Shown: positions 42,710 through 51,560 of the stretch, piece by piece
Layout: the number at the start of each line of letters is the position of its first letter
How positions within the stretch are numbered: the first letter of the stretch is position 1
Origin: Butyrivibrio sp. WCD3002
GTDB lineage: Bacteria; Bacillota; Clostridia; Lachnospirales; Lachnospiraceae
Assembly (NCBI RefSeq): GCF_000424265.1
Contig: NZ_AUJO01000005.1
Span: 62,001 to 126,000, forward strand
DNA length: 64,000 nt
Direction: 5' to 3'
The notes under the pieces: generated by a model
Told to the model about the DNA's origin: nothing
Database searches by the model: none
Seen by the model: the letters and a program-made list of their open reading frames with translations, nothing else
Position numbers and translations under genes: made by a program

Positions 42710-44353
42710 TTATTTAACCTTCACGTTCTTTGCCTTGCTCCAGTTGGAGTATACTTTCTCTCCGTTCTTATTAGAAAATGTACGGATTCTGATGTAATAC
42801 TTTGTCTTGGACTTAAGCTTCTTTATTTTTGTTTTCGTGGTCTTCACATTCTTGATGGTAACCTTCTTGGTCTTATCCTTGCTGAAGGCCTTATCTGTGC
42901 TGTACTGGATCTCGTAGCCCTTGATGCCCTTTGCGGTTACTTTCTTCCAGGTCAGGGTGATGGATTTCTTGTCTGCCTTGGGCTTTGAAAGCGTGGTGTT
43001 TTTCTGAGTGTTATCGATATTCTCTGTATCAGCAGGTGCCTGAACGCTTTCGCTTACTTGTGTGGTTCTAACTTCAGTTGCAGGTTTATTGGGTTTTACT
43101 TCATTTTCTTTTTTACCAGTGTCATCATCTGCTGACTTTATTTTAACCGTGATACATTTAGCTTCTGAAACGTCATAAGCAGGACTACCGACAGTTCTGT
43201 ACCAGACATAATATGTACCGACGTTTATTTTTCTGGGTATATCATAATCAAAAGAATCACTACGTGGAACCGCCTTATCACTTGCTCCAAGTGCATATTC
43301 TACACGTCCTTCAACTGATTTTCCTGCTGTTACAAGCTCCTGTAATTCTCCCGTATATGTAAGATCCTTTGCCATAGGAACTACGTCTAAAGATGGTATG
43401 GCTTTAGGGAAAACAAGCTTCTGATAATTAAACATGCTTTTGGCTTCAGAACCATCGTAAATTAGATCCACAGACATGACTTCATCATCTTCAATTTCCC
43501 ATCCCGTACCATCAAGGGCATTTATTACTCTATTTGCATAAATGGCGTTTTCACCACCTATTGCCACTAATGATTTTACATCTGCGGCAATGGTGATAGT
43601 TTTTTTATAATTAAAAATATAAAAGCCAGCTTTCCCACCCTCAGCGGTAACATCTGCATTTCTGCCTATTTCTATATCTCCTTGATCGGATTGAATCGCA
43701 CCATTGCGAGTTGCTGTAGATGCAACTACTTTAGAATCAATGATGGAAATACCATAATTTTCTTCTTTATAATCTTTCATCATCGCATATATTCCATATG
43801 TAGTAGAACCGGCGCTATTCGTAGCTCTTGCGGTAACATCTGCCTTGTTTTTGATCGTAATACTTTTCTCCGCTTCAATAGCAGCATAACCATAAGAGGT
43901 ACTTGTAGTTGAAACAATAGTACAACCATCTATGTTTATATTCCCATTGCAATAAATCCCGTTTATTTTTTTAGAAGACACGGTTAGCTTTCCTGTTCCT
44001 CTGATGTTCAAGCTACAAGCTCCATTTGTATCACTGTCGATAGTTATTCCATAATTATCCGCTTCAATAACATTATCTCCTTTCAGAATAATATTAAATA
44101 CCGCATTCGTATCATCAGATCTGAATTTAATTCCAAAACGAGAGGTTTTGATATTAAATCCATTAAGGGTAAGCGTTCTTGTGGAAGCATCATAAGACCA
44201 AGTATTTCTCTCTACATCTTCAGTTACTGTCTCATCATCAATTTCGAGTGTTTCATAATGTGCCAGTGCCGTCGTCTTAACCCCTACAAACATCACAAGC
44301 ACCATGGCCATCATTAAAAAATACCTTACTAAATTTTTTGCATTCTCCTTCAA
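42710..44353 (-). CDS. Large secreted protein: beta-helix-like carbohydrate-binding region plus Fn3
   Basis: 547 residues if translation begins at TTG 44353, supported by GAGGAGGG seven bases upstream; an ATG at 44383 has no ribosome site. A signal peptide covers about 1-32 (FLMMAMVLVMFVGVKTTALA). Residues 35-300 carry repeated short strands (TLTLNGFNIKT, SLNIRGTGKLTVSS, INIDGCTIVSTT), as in carbohydrate-binding DUF4353-like beta-solenoid proteins. A middle Ig-like region (about 300-405) is followed by a Thr-rich linker and an Fn3 domain (about 450-547). Probably a wall-associated adhesin or polysaccharide-binding protein. Confidence 0.75.
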   Translation of the reverse strand: MKENAKNLVRYFLMMAMVLVMFVGVKTTALAHYETLEIDDETVTEDVERNTWSYDASTRTLTLNGFNIKTSRFGIKFRSDDTNAVFNIILKGDNVIEADNYGITIDSDTNGACSLNIRGTGKLTVSSKKINGIYCNGNINIDGCTIVSTTSTSYGYAAIEAEKSITIKNKADVTARATNSAGSTTYGIYAMMKDYKEENYGISIIDSKVVASTATRNGAIQSDQGDIEIGRNADVTAEGGKAGFYIFNYKKTITIAADVKSLVAIGGENAIYANRVINALDGTGWEIEDDEVMSVDLIYDGSEAKSMFNYQKLVFPKAIPSLDVVPMAKDLTYTGELQELVTAGKSVEGRVEYALGASDKAVPRSDSFDYDIPRKINVGTYYVWYRTVGSPAYDVSEAKCITVKIKSADDDTGKKENEVKPNKPATEVRTTQVSESVQAPADTENIDNTQKNTTLSKPKADKKSITLTWKKVTAKGIKGYEIQYSTDKAFSKDKTKKVTIKNVKTTKTKIKKLKSKTKYYIRIRTFSNKNGEKVYSNWSKAKNVKVK

Positions 44354-44467
44354 AGTAACTCCCTCCTCTCTCGTTTCTTTCATTAACCATTTACTGAATA
44401 ATTTACTTTAACCCCCATAAGGAGCCTTTTACTCCACTATTATTATAAAATGCGCATAACAAGACAA

Positions 44468-44507
44468 AAGTACGAATTATGAACATACTCATTCATAATT
44501 CGTACTT
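44468..44507 (-). terminator. Perfect 16-bp inverted repeat after the DUF4886 gene
   Basis: AAGTACGAATTATGAA (44468-44483) and TTCATAATTCGTACTT (44492-44507) with an 8-base loop. It lies 44 bp after the DUF4886 stop and 115 bp before the surface-protein gene. Only a short T-run follows, so an operator is also possible. Confidence 0.55.
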
Positions 44508-44550
44508 GACATTTCTGATAATTTAGATTCTGTTTTTGCTAAAGAATTGT

Positions 44551-45294
44551 TTAGATTATCTCACTCTTTACTATTGAAAGACGTTCCTGGTCCACAACTT
44601 CATCAGTATCGAAGCACTGCGGTATATAGGTGCAATCGCTAATCTGTGCATTCAGAAGATTTTTCGCCCAGGTGCATGCGAGAGCATATCGTCCATAGAG
44701 ATAATGCATGTGGAAGCCGTCCCTGCATATGGATTTTCCGCCCTTTGCTACGTCAAATTCAGGGTGTTTTCTGATATTCTGTATCACGTCACCGCATGGG
44801 ATCAGCTGAATATTATATTTATCGGCGATCGCATGATAATTAGCCCTGGAACGATTGTACATTTCCTGCTGGTCGCGGTTATATCTGATGAAACATCCGT
44901 GGTCGCTGTCTATCTCGTATGCCCATGTCTGCTGCATGCAGAGCTTTGCGCCGGGAACTTCCTTTTTAAGATAATCAAACATAAGTCCCGTAAACGGCTC
45001 ATAGGTATCAAACCATCCGCTGTCATGGCTGGACTGCTGGGTTACAATGTAGTCCCAGGATCTGCTATGCAGGACCTCTGAAATGCTCACATATCTGTCT
45101 GTAATGACTCCGTTTTCCTGATACTGATATGCCCTTTCATCCCTCTCAATGTTGCTCCAATGGCGCTCTAAAGAGCATCCTCCGATATAAAGATTCACCA
45201 CATGCACAGAAAGCCCCATGTTTTCACAAATATCATGCAGGTATGCTGTGGCATCTCTGGAAAAACTGTTACCGATCGCCAAAATATTAGTCAT
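44551..45294 (-). CDS. DUF4886 SGNH-hydrolase-like protein
   Basis: 247 residues, no signal peptide. LAIGNSFSRDATAYLHDICE carries the GNSFS nucleophile block; a Gly block lies in NLYIGGCSLERHW, and RDGFHMHYLYGRYALA near 205 supplies the C-terminal Asp/His pair of the SGNH fold. DUF4886 proteins are common in gut glycan-degrading bacteria and are candidates for carbohydrate esterases, but none of this group is assigned here. It is divergent from the MATE gene with a 179-bp gap in which I see no other feature. Confidence 0.8.
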   Translation of the reverse strand: MTNILAIGNSFSRDATAYLHDICENMGLSVHVVNLYIGGCSLERHWSNIERDERAYQYQENGVITDRYVSISEVLHSRSWDYIVTQQSSHDSGWFDTYEPFTGLMFDYLKKEVPGAKLCMQQTWAYEIDSDHGCFIRYNRDQQEMYNRSRANYHAIADKYNIQLIPCGDVIQNIRKHPEFDVAKGGKSICRDGFHMHYLYGRYALACTWAKNLLNAQISDCTYIPQCFDTDEVVDQERLSIVKSEII

Positions 45295-45473
45295 ATTTAT
45301 TCTCTCCCATATCGCTTTCTGAAAATTGTTTTTTTGTAAGCATAATTGGCTGACAGCTTCGTGTCAATAAATATCCGCCATTTTTCGCAAAAAGATTGCA
45401 CAAAATAGAAAAAAGTGATAGAAAGAAATACTGTGCCCCTAAATCGGGTGCAGTTAAGGATGGTTAATTTTTC

Positions 45474-46790
45474 ATGACTAAAGGTTCTATTACAAAAAAT
45501 TTAATAATGTTCGCTGTTCCGCTTTTTCTCGGACAGCTTCTTCAGCAGTTATACAGCATTGTCGACTCAGTTGTCGTGGGAAATGTTCTGGGTAAGGAAG
45601 CTCTGGCCGCTGTCAGCACCACGGGAAGTCTTATCTTTTTGATGGTGGGCTTTATCAACGGCCTGTTCATGGGGAACAGTGTTATTATAGGAAAAAGCTA
45701 CGGCGCTAAGGACTACAAAGAGGTTTCTAAGGCAACCCATACGGGTATTGCATTTGCAATTCTCATGGGAATTGTAATGACTGTGTGGGGCTATTTTTTC
45801 ACACCGGTGCTTCTTAGGTGGATGGGAACACCATCTGATGTAATGGATAACTCCGTGTTGTACTTCAAGATATATTTCCTCGGAGGCCTTGGCAATATTC
45901 TGTATAGTGCCTGCTGCGGAGTATTTCAGGCCGTGGGAGATTCCAAAAGGCCGCTGTATTACCTTGTTGTCAGCACCGTGGTAAACACTATTCTTGATAT
46001 TGCATTTGTTAAATACTTTGGCTTTGGAATCGCAGGGGCAGCGCTTGCCACCATAATCGCACAATTTATCAGTGCTGTTCTGGCTTTCGTAAAGCTACTA
46101 AAAGTGGATGGTCCCCATAGAATTTTCATAAATAAGCTTAAGATGGATATGAATCTTCTGTGGAAAGAGCTGAAAATTGGAATTCCGACAGGAATACAGA
46201 ATAGCGTAATCGCAATAGGAAATGTCGTTGTTCAGTCAAATATAAACGCCTTCGGCTCAGCAGCTATGGCGGGCTGCGGTAGTTATTCCAAGCTTGAAGG
46301 CTTTGTTTTTCTGCCGATTACCTGTATCTGCATGGCTTTGACAACCTTCGTCAGTCAGAACCTCGGCGCAGGTGAGATTAAAAGAGTCAAAAAGGGTTCG
46401 GTTATTGGTTGTGCTATCGGAGTTGGATGCGCAGAGCTTATAGGCGTGGCTATTTTTGCCTTTGCACCGCTTTTCCTGAGGATCTTTTCAAGCGAGCCTG
46501 CCGTTCTTGCAATCGGTACTACTCAGGCCAGAACTGAGAGTCTTTTCTTCTTCCTGTTGGCACTAAGCCATTGTCTTGCCGGAATATACAGAGGCGCCGG
46601 AAAGACCACCGTACCTATGATTGTTATGCTGTCCAGCTGGTGTCTTCTTAGAATAACCTACATAACAATAATCGTAAGGCTAATCCCGGTAGTTAACGTG
46701 ATTTTCTGGGCTTATCCTCTGACCTGGTCTGTCAGCACAGTGATTTTTGTAATTTATTACTTCAAGGGAAAATGGATTAAAACAGTCTAA
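45474..46790 (+). CDS. MATE-family multidrug/cation antiporter
   Basis: 438 residues, 12 membrane helices in two homologous halves. VPLFLGQLLQQLYSIVDSVV near residue 16 and NKLKMDMNLLWKELKIGIPT near 218 mark the two half starts, as in NorM/DinF proteins. It exports cationic compounds in exchange for sodium or protons. AAGGATGG precedes the ATG. Monocistronic, convergent with the signalling operon. A decayed relative lies at 13663-13896. Confidence 0.9.
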   Translation: MTKGSITKNLIMFAVPLFLGQLLQQLYSIVDSVVVGNVLGKEALAAVSTTGSLIFLMVGFINGLFMGNSVIIGKSYGAKDYKEVSKATHTGIAFAILMGIVMTVWGYFFTPVLLRWMGTPSDVMDNSVLYFKIYFLGGLGNILYSACCGVFQAVGDSKRPLYYLVVSTVVNTILDIAFVKYFGFGIAGAALATIIAQFISAVLAFVKLLKVDGPHRIFINKLKMDMNLLWKELKIGIPTGIQNSVIAIGNVVVQSNINAFGSAAMAGCGSYSKLEGFVFLPITCICMALTTFVSQNLGAGEIKRVKKGSVIGCAIGVGCAELIGVAIFAFAPLFLRIFSSEPAVLAIGTTQARTESLFFFLLALSHCLAGIYRGAGKTTVPMIVMLSSWCLLRITYITIIVRLIPVVNVIFWAYPLTWSVSTVIFVIYYFKGKWIKTV

Positions 46791-46815
46791 AAAACGGCCC
46801 GGATTTTCCGGGCCG
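46789..46815 (-). terminator. Terminator of the solute-sensing operon
   Basis: CGGCCCGG (46795-46802) pairs with CCGGGCCG (46808-46815). Six As at 46789-46794 give a T-tract on the minus strand, 16 bp after the HD-GYP stop. It may also act on the convergent MATE gene. Confidence 0.85.
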
Positions 46816-46830
46816 ATATACTGTCAATAT

Positions 46831-47841
46831 TTACTCATGCATGGTATATTCAGTGTCCTCCGCGATCATATCGAGCATAATCCGGGCGAATCTTTCATCA
46901 AACTGAGTACCCATTCCGTTTTTTATCTCACTTATCACATGATCCTGAGGAATTATGTTTCGATAGCTTCTGCGGCTTGTCATAGCATCATAGGCATCCG
47001 CAACGGCTATAATTCTTGCTTCCTCGGGAATATCCTCGCCCTTTAGGCCGTCCGGGTAACCTGTGCCATCGTACCTCTCATGATGCCATCTGGCGCCTTT
47101 TATTAGGTTAGGCATTTCTGCAATATTACTCAGTATCTTGGCACCCATAACAGGGTGATTTTTTATCTTGTCAAATTCCTCATCATTGAGTCTTCCGGGC
47201 TTATTTATTACAGAATCCGGCACTCCGATCTTACCTACATCATGGAGCAGTCCGATCATGTATATCTCTTCCTGACGATCAAGTGAAAAGCCGTATCTCT
47301 TCGCGATTTCCTTGGAATAAGCTGCAACTCTTCTTGAATGGCCGTTTGTGTAATTATCCTTGGCATCTATGGCATCAGCCAGCGTCTCAACGATATGGAG
47401 AGACATGCTCTCAAGCTGCCTTGTCTTAAGCACAACCTGGCCGTGAAGATCCTTCTGAAAAGCTATAAGCTCAAGCAGATGGGTAACCCTTAGCCTTAGA
47501 ACCTCAGCATGAAAAGGCTTTCTGATGTAATCCATAGCTCCAAGGGATAAGCCCATTGTCTCGGAAACATCATCATCATTGGCCGTCATGAAAACTACGG
47601 GTATTTCCTCAGCCCCTGTCTTTTTTTCCCATTCCCTAAGGAGCTTCATGGTTTCATATCCGTCCATTTCAGGCATACGAATATCCATCAAAATGATGTC
47701 TGCAGCATTGGCTTCAAGGTATCCGAGAAGTAGCTTTCCGCTCTTTAAGCAGGTAACTCTGTACCCGCATTTGGACAAGATAGCCTCTGAATTTTTTAAA
47801 ATCACGGTGTCATCGTCAACAACCACTACGCGTTCGTTCAT
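46831..47841 (-). CDS. Response regulator with HD-GYP cyclic-di-GMP phosphodiesterase
   Basis: 336 residues. Receiver about 1-125: VVDDDTVI, phospho-Asp in ILMDIRMPEMDG near residue 58, and Lys in YIRKPFH. HD-GYP domain about 140-330: HSRRVAAYSKEIAKR, metal-binding His-Asp in GLLHDVGKIGVPD near 200, HPVMGAKIL and the signature DGTGYPDGL near 258. Phosphorylation would turn on hydrolysis of cyclic di-GMP. GGAGG lies seven bases before the ATG. Last gene of an operon with the solute-binding protein, the hybrid kinase and a double regulator. Confidence 0.93.
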   Translation of the reverse strand: MNERVVVVDDDTVILKNSEAILSKCGYRVTCLKSGKLLLGYLEANAADIILMDIRMPEMDGYETMKLLREWEKKTGAEEIPVVFMTANDDDVSETMGLSLGAMDYIRKPFHAEVLRLRVTHLLELIAFQKDLHGQVVLKTRQLESMSLHIVETLADAIDAKDNYTNGHSRRVAAYSKEIAKRYGFSLDRQEEIYMIGLLHDVGKIGVPDSVINKPGRLNDEEFDKIKNHPVMGAKILSNIAEMPNLIKGARWHHERYDGTGYPDGLKGEDIPEEARIIAVADAYDAMTSRRSYRNIIPQDHVISEIKNGMGTQFDERFARIMLDMIAEDTEYTMHE

Positions 47842-47878
47842 CCATGATCCTCCACCCTCAAATCAGTTTAGATCAGTA

Positions 47879-48649
47879 TTACAACCTGTTGTTCCATTTT
47901 CTGTTTTCGAAAAATTCATCAATAGATGCGATTATGTCTTTTCTGGACATGGTCTTAAGAAGGTAACCCTGGGGCTTTAACCTCATAACATTCATTATGC
48001 TCTCCCTGTCGGATTTTCCCGTAAGGAAGATTATGGGAATCTGAGCGGCGCTGACCTCGCTTCGTATCATCTCCATAACCTGGGGCCCGGGAGTAATGGG
48101 CATATCATAATCAAGCAGTATCAGATCCGGCAGGTGATGGGCAATGTATGTAATGGCCTGCATTCCTGATTTTACCGCGGTTACCCTGTATTTTTCAGAA
48201 AGCCACCCCTGAAACATTCTAAGAGATGTAGGATCGTCATCCACCAGAAGAATGTGTTTTCCACGTTTTTTCTCTTCAGCAATCTGGGAAACATCCTTGA
48301 GCTCTTCTGAAACATTTTTAGCATCGAAGGGACGGGTAAACTCCTTAATTATGCATTTTTCCGGAATGTAGCGCTTGACCTCTTCCATCTCAATTTCATA
48401 GCCTATAAGACAGACAGGAAGCTCCTTGTCCTCACACAGGTCCTTTAGATAAACAAGAGCATCCGCGGACTCATATATATATTCATCCGCCAGTAACAAG
48501 ACGATATCAATATCCTCTTTTACCATCTCTATACTCTTAACTATAGGCTCTGCGTGGACGGTTTCAAAGCCATTTTCCATAAGATTGGATTCAAGTGCAT
48601 AAATCATAAAACCTGCGCCACGGCTAATTATCATTATCCTGGTTGCCAT
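47879..48649 (-). CDS. Two-receiver response regulator
   Basis: 256 residues. The N-terminal half (1-120) has a receiver-like length and pattern but lacks a clear acidic pocket, so it looks divergent. The C-terminal half (about 130-250) is a normal receiver: LLVDDDPTSL, phospho-Asp in LILLDYDMPITPG near 186, IIFLTGKSD and LLKTMSRKD. There is no DNA-binding or enzymatic output domain. It begins one base before the kinase gene ends, so it is tightly coupled. It may act as a relay or phosphate sink between the hybrid kinase and the HD-GYP enzyme. Confidence 0.85.
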   Translation of the reverse strand: MATRIMIISRGAGFMIYALESNLMENGFETVHAEPIVKSIEMVKEDIDIVLLLADEYIYESADALVYLKDLCEDKELPVCLIGYEIEMEEVKRYIPEKCIIKEFTRPFDAKNVSEELKDVSQIAEEKKRGKHILLVDDDPTSLRMFQGWLSEKYRVTAVKSGMQAITYIAHHLPDLILLDYDMPITPGPQVMEMIRSEVSAAQIPIIFLTGKSDRESIMNVMRLKPQGYLLKTMSRKDIIASIDEFFENRKWNNRL

Positions 48650-51472
48650 TTACTGCTTCCCCCCATCTAGTATTCCCGGAATAAGATCATAATCATAGTT
48701 ATCCACTGCTTTCACCAGCTTATCATATCTTTCAGCTTCACTTTCAGGCATTCTGTAGGTACCAAGCTTCTTTATCACCTGCGCCACAGAGTCAAAATCG
48801 TAGGACGCACAGAATTCTGAAAGTGTAGTGTATGCTTCTTTTAGCGATTCATCAGTTATAAGCGGTCTGGTATCTTCCTTAGAACTGTCCTCGTCCTTTT
48901 CATTAAGTGATTTAAGAGCGGATGCCAGCTTTCTGTATTCTTTAATAAGATCCGGTAATTCCTTCGCCAGCTTCTCTGTATCCTTCGCGTCTCCGGCTTT
49001 TTCCAGCGCTGCGGCATGATCTCCAAGAGAAAGTGCGCCGATCATTCGTGATGTGCTCTTTAGTGAATGGACACGAATGGTCAGGTTCTTTAAATCTTCC
49101 TCATTCCATAGCTTCTCCAGCTCCTCCGCATTCTTGGCTGCAGCATCAATATACAGCTTAAGCGTCGACATATATGAATGCTTGGAGCCGCAATGGCTTA
49201 TGCCGGAATTGACATTCAGCTCCGGGATATTATAGATAAACTTCGGAATTTCGGTATTATCTTCATCATTGGCCTCATCCGGAGCTTCAATCTTTTCTTT
49301 TGGAATGTACTCAAGTAACAGGTTTTCAAGGCTCTCCGGATTTATCGGCTTAGTCATATAGTCATCAAAGCCTGCCTTAATGTACATCTCACGCATGCCC
49401 GATATGGCATTTGCTGTAAGACAGATGATGGGCGTATCGCCATTTGGTGAGTCCGCAATACCATGCATTTCTGTAAGGGTCTCGATTCCGTCCTTTTTGG
49501 GCATCATATGATCAAGGAAAATAACATCATAATGTCTTTCCTTGTACAGCGAAATGGCCTCATCTCCACTCTCTGCGGTATCGATATGCATTTTCGTGCG
49601 GCTTAACAGGTTAGCAAATACCTTAAGGTTAACCAACGTATCGTCAACCACCAGCACTGCTGCATCCGGAGCTGTGAACTTCTGATGGTAGCCGCGTCTT
49701 TCGTTGATAGAGCGCTTGAAGGCTTCTTCGAAATTACCGATTGGATCCCACTTAACCACCTTCTGTTCCAGATTAAAGGAAAAAACTGAGCCCTCTCCGT
49801 ATTTACTTTCAACCTGAAGCTGACTGCCCATCATGGCAAGGAAGCTCTGGGCTATGGTCATACCAAGGCCTGTACCCTCGATATTGCGGTTTCTTTTTTC
49901 CTCGATTCGTTCAAAGGCCTTAAACAGGCGATCCATATCCTCTGGCTTTATGCCTATTCCTGTATCTGCAACCTTTATCTTCAAAATGATAGAATCGTTT
50001 TTGTACAGCGGCTTTTCAAAGCCCACAGTAAGGGTTATAGAGCCTTCTTTAGTGTATTTGACCGCATTTGAAAGGATGTTTGTAATGACCTGCTTTATCC
50101 TTATCTCATCACCGTTAAGGATGGTGGGAATTTCTCTGTCAATATCAAGCTTAAAAGCAAGCCCCTTGTCAGCTGCTTTCTTCTGAACCATGTTTACAAG
50201 GTCGTTCAAAAGGGATACAAAGCTGTAATCCACATTTATTATGTCCATTCTGCCGGCTTCTATCTTCGAGAAGTCCAGAATGTCGTTTATGATTCCCAAA
50301 AGAGTATTTCCTGCGGTCCTTATACTCTCGGAATAACTGATGATATTTTCATCCTTACAGTCTCTTAGTACCATTTCGTTGAGTCCCAGAATGGCGTTCA
50401 TAGGAGTACGTATGTCGTGTGACATGGTGGAAAGGAAGTAGGACTTGGCCGCATTGGCCTGATTGGCCTGCTCTGCAGCGTCCGCCAGTTTATGGTTAAA
50501 ATTCATAAGAATCAGGAAATTATATACCAGCAAAATTATAAGGCTAACAGATACGGTACCAAGCAAAATCCAGTCAACCACGCGGCTTACCGCCAGGTCC
50601 TTTTTGGGAATGTATGCAAGCAGATACCACACCTCCATAGCTTCAAGAGGGGTGTGGGATATCATACAATCCTCACCCTTTGAGTTTTTCATTGTTATTG
50701 AGCCGACACCTCCGATTACCTCCTGTTTTATTCGCTGGAATTCCTCGATGGGCACATTGTTGTAGGACTTGAAATATTCAAAGAAATTGGTGTTTTTGAG
50801 GGATTTTCCATGAAAAATATAGTTACCTTCTTTATCTACAAGGCTTATCTCAACACTATCATATTCTCCCTTTAGAAAAACCAGCTTTTGCTCAAGATGG
50901 TTTAAAGGGACCACCCTCATTAAAAGACCGGTTTTTATTTCCTTTGTATCCGGATCAAGAATCTGCACATAATTCATAAAGGCAATCGACTGTATTCCGT
51001 TCTGAGGATTGGTATAAGACCTTGTGATATTGACCACACCGTTAACGTCGCTCACACTGTCAAGATTGTCGAATATAGATATATTCTTGTAAGAAACCGC
51101 ATAATCACCGGACCCTGACGGATTTTCCGCAGTTGAAATACCGGACCGCTCCGGATCATCCATGAAAATCAGATGTCCTGATATCTCCGGAAGTACCTTG
51201 GCCTTTTTGATATAAGACACGATTTCCTCAGGAGTCATGGGAGTACCTGCCTCTGCCGACCGGTTGACATAATTTGACCAAATGTCGCACAGATGCTGCT
51301 CATCTTCAAGATAGTTCGTTATGATCTGATTAACTGTGACAGTCATCTTCTCATATTCATCTATGACGTTTTGATTGCTCTCTTCTACCTTGGAATTCGC
51401 ATATCGAACGATAAAAACCAATATGAATCCAATTATGAGAAGATTGGGAATAATGACCATCGCTTTCTTCAC
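48650..51472 (-). CDS. Hybrid sensor kinase: extracytoplasmic sensor, HisKA, HATPase, receiver, Hpt
   Basis: 940 residues from GTG 51472, supported by GGAGG seven bases upstream. Helix one about 5-25; extracytoplasmic sensor about 30-295 (probably dCache); helix two about 298-325. The HisKA motif MSHDIRTPMNAI (His near 353) is followed by the ATPase boxes NILSNAVKYT, DTGIGI and GTGLGMTIA. The receiver (about 610-735) has FLDHMMPKKDG. The Hpt domain (about 785-885) has VHSLKSTSRMIG. This is a full internal phosphorelay. The gene follows a solute-binding lipoprotein in the operon, so a ligand-loaded binding protein may be the direct signal. Confidence 0.93.
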   Translation of the reverse strand: MKKAMVIIPNLLIIGFILVFIVRYANSKVEESNQNVIDEYEKMTVTVNQIITNYLEDEQHLCDIWSNYVNRSAEAGTPMTPEEIVSYIKKAKVLPEISGHLIFMDDPERSGISTAENPSGSGDYAVSYKNISIFDNLDSVSDVNGVVNITRSYTNPQNGIQSIAFMNYVQILDPDTKEIKTGLLMRVVPLNHLEQKLVFLKGEYDSVEISLVDKEGNYIFHGKSLKNTNFFEYFKSYNNVPIEEFQRIKQEVIGGVGSITMKNSKGEDCMISHTPLEAMEVWYLLAYIPKKDLAVSRVVDWILLGTVSVSLIILLVYNFLILMNFNHKLADAAEQANQANAAKSYFLSTMSHDIRTPMNAILGLNEMVLRDCKDENIISYSESIRTAGNTLLGIINDILDFSKIEAGRMDIINVDYSFVSLLNDLVNMVQKKAADKGLAFKLDIDREIPTILNGDEIRIKQVITNILSNAVKYTKEGSITLTVGFEKPLYKNDSIILKIKVADTGIGIKPEDMDRLFKAFERIEEKRNRNIEGTGLGMTIAQSFLAMMGSQLQVESKYGEGSVFSFNLEQKVVKWDPIGNFEEAFKRSINERRGYHQKFTAPDAAVLVVDDTLVNLKVFANLLSRTKMHIDTAESGDEAISLYKERHYDVIFLDHMMPKKDGIETLTEMHGIADSPNGDTPIICLTANAISGMREMYIKAGFDDYMTKPINPESLENLLLEYIPKEKIEAPDEANDEDNTEIPKFIYNIPELNVNSGISHCGSKHSYMSTLKLYIDAAAKNAEELEKLWNEEDLKNLTIRVHSLKSTSRMIGALSLGDHAAALEKAGDAKDTEKLAKELPDLIKEYRKLASALKSLNEKDEDSSKEDTRPLITDESLKEAYTTLSEFCASYDFDSVAQVIKKLGTYRMPESEAERYDKLVKAVDNYDYDLIPGILDGGKQ

Positions 51473-51560
51473 GCGATATCCTCCGAGGTCTCTCATTTAT
51501 CAGAACCCTGCAAAACAATTGTATCAAAATCACCTGTTATTCCATGCATTTACACCCCTG

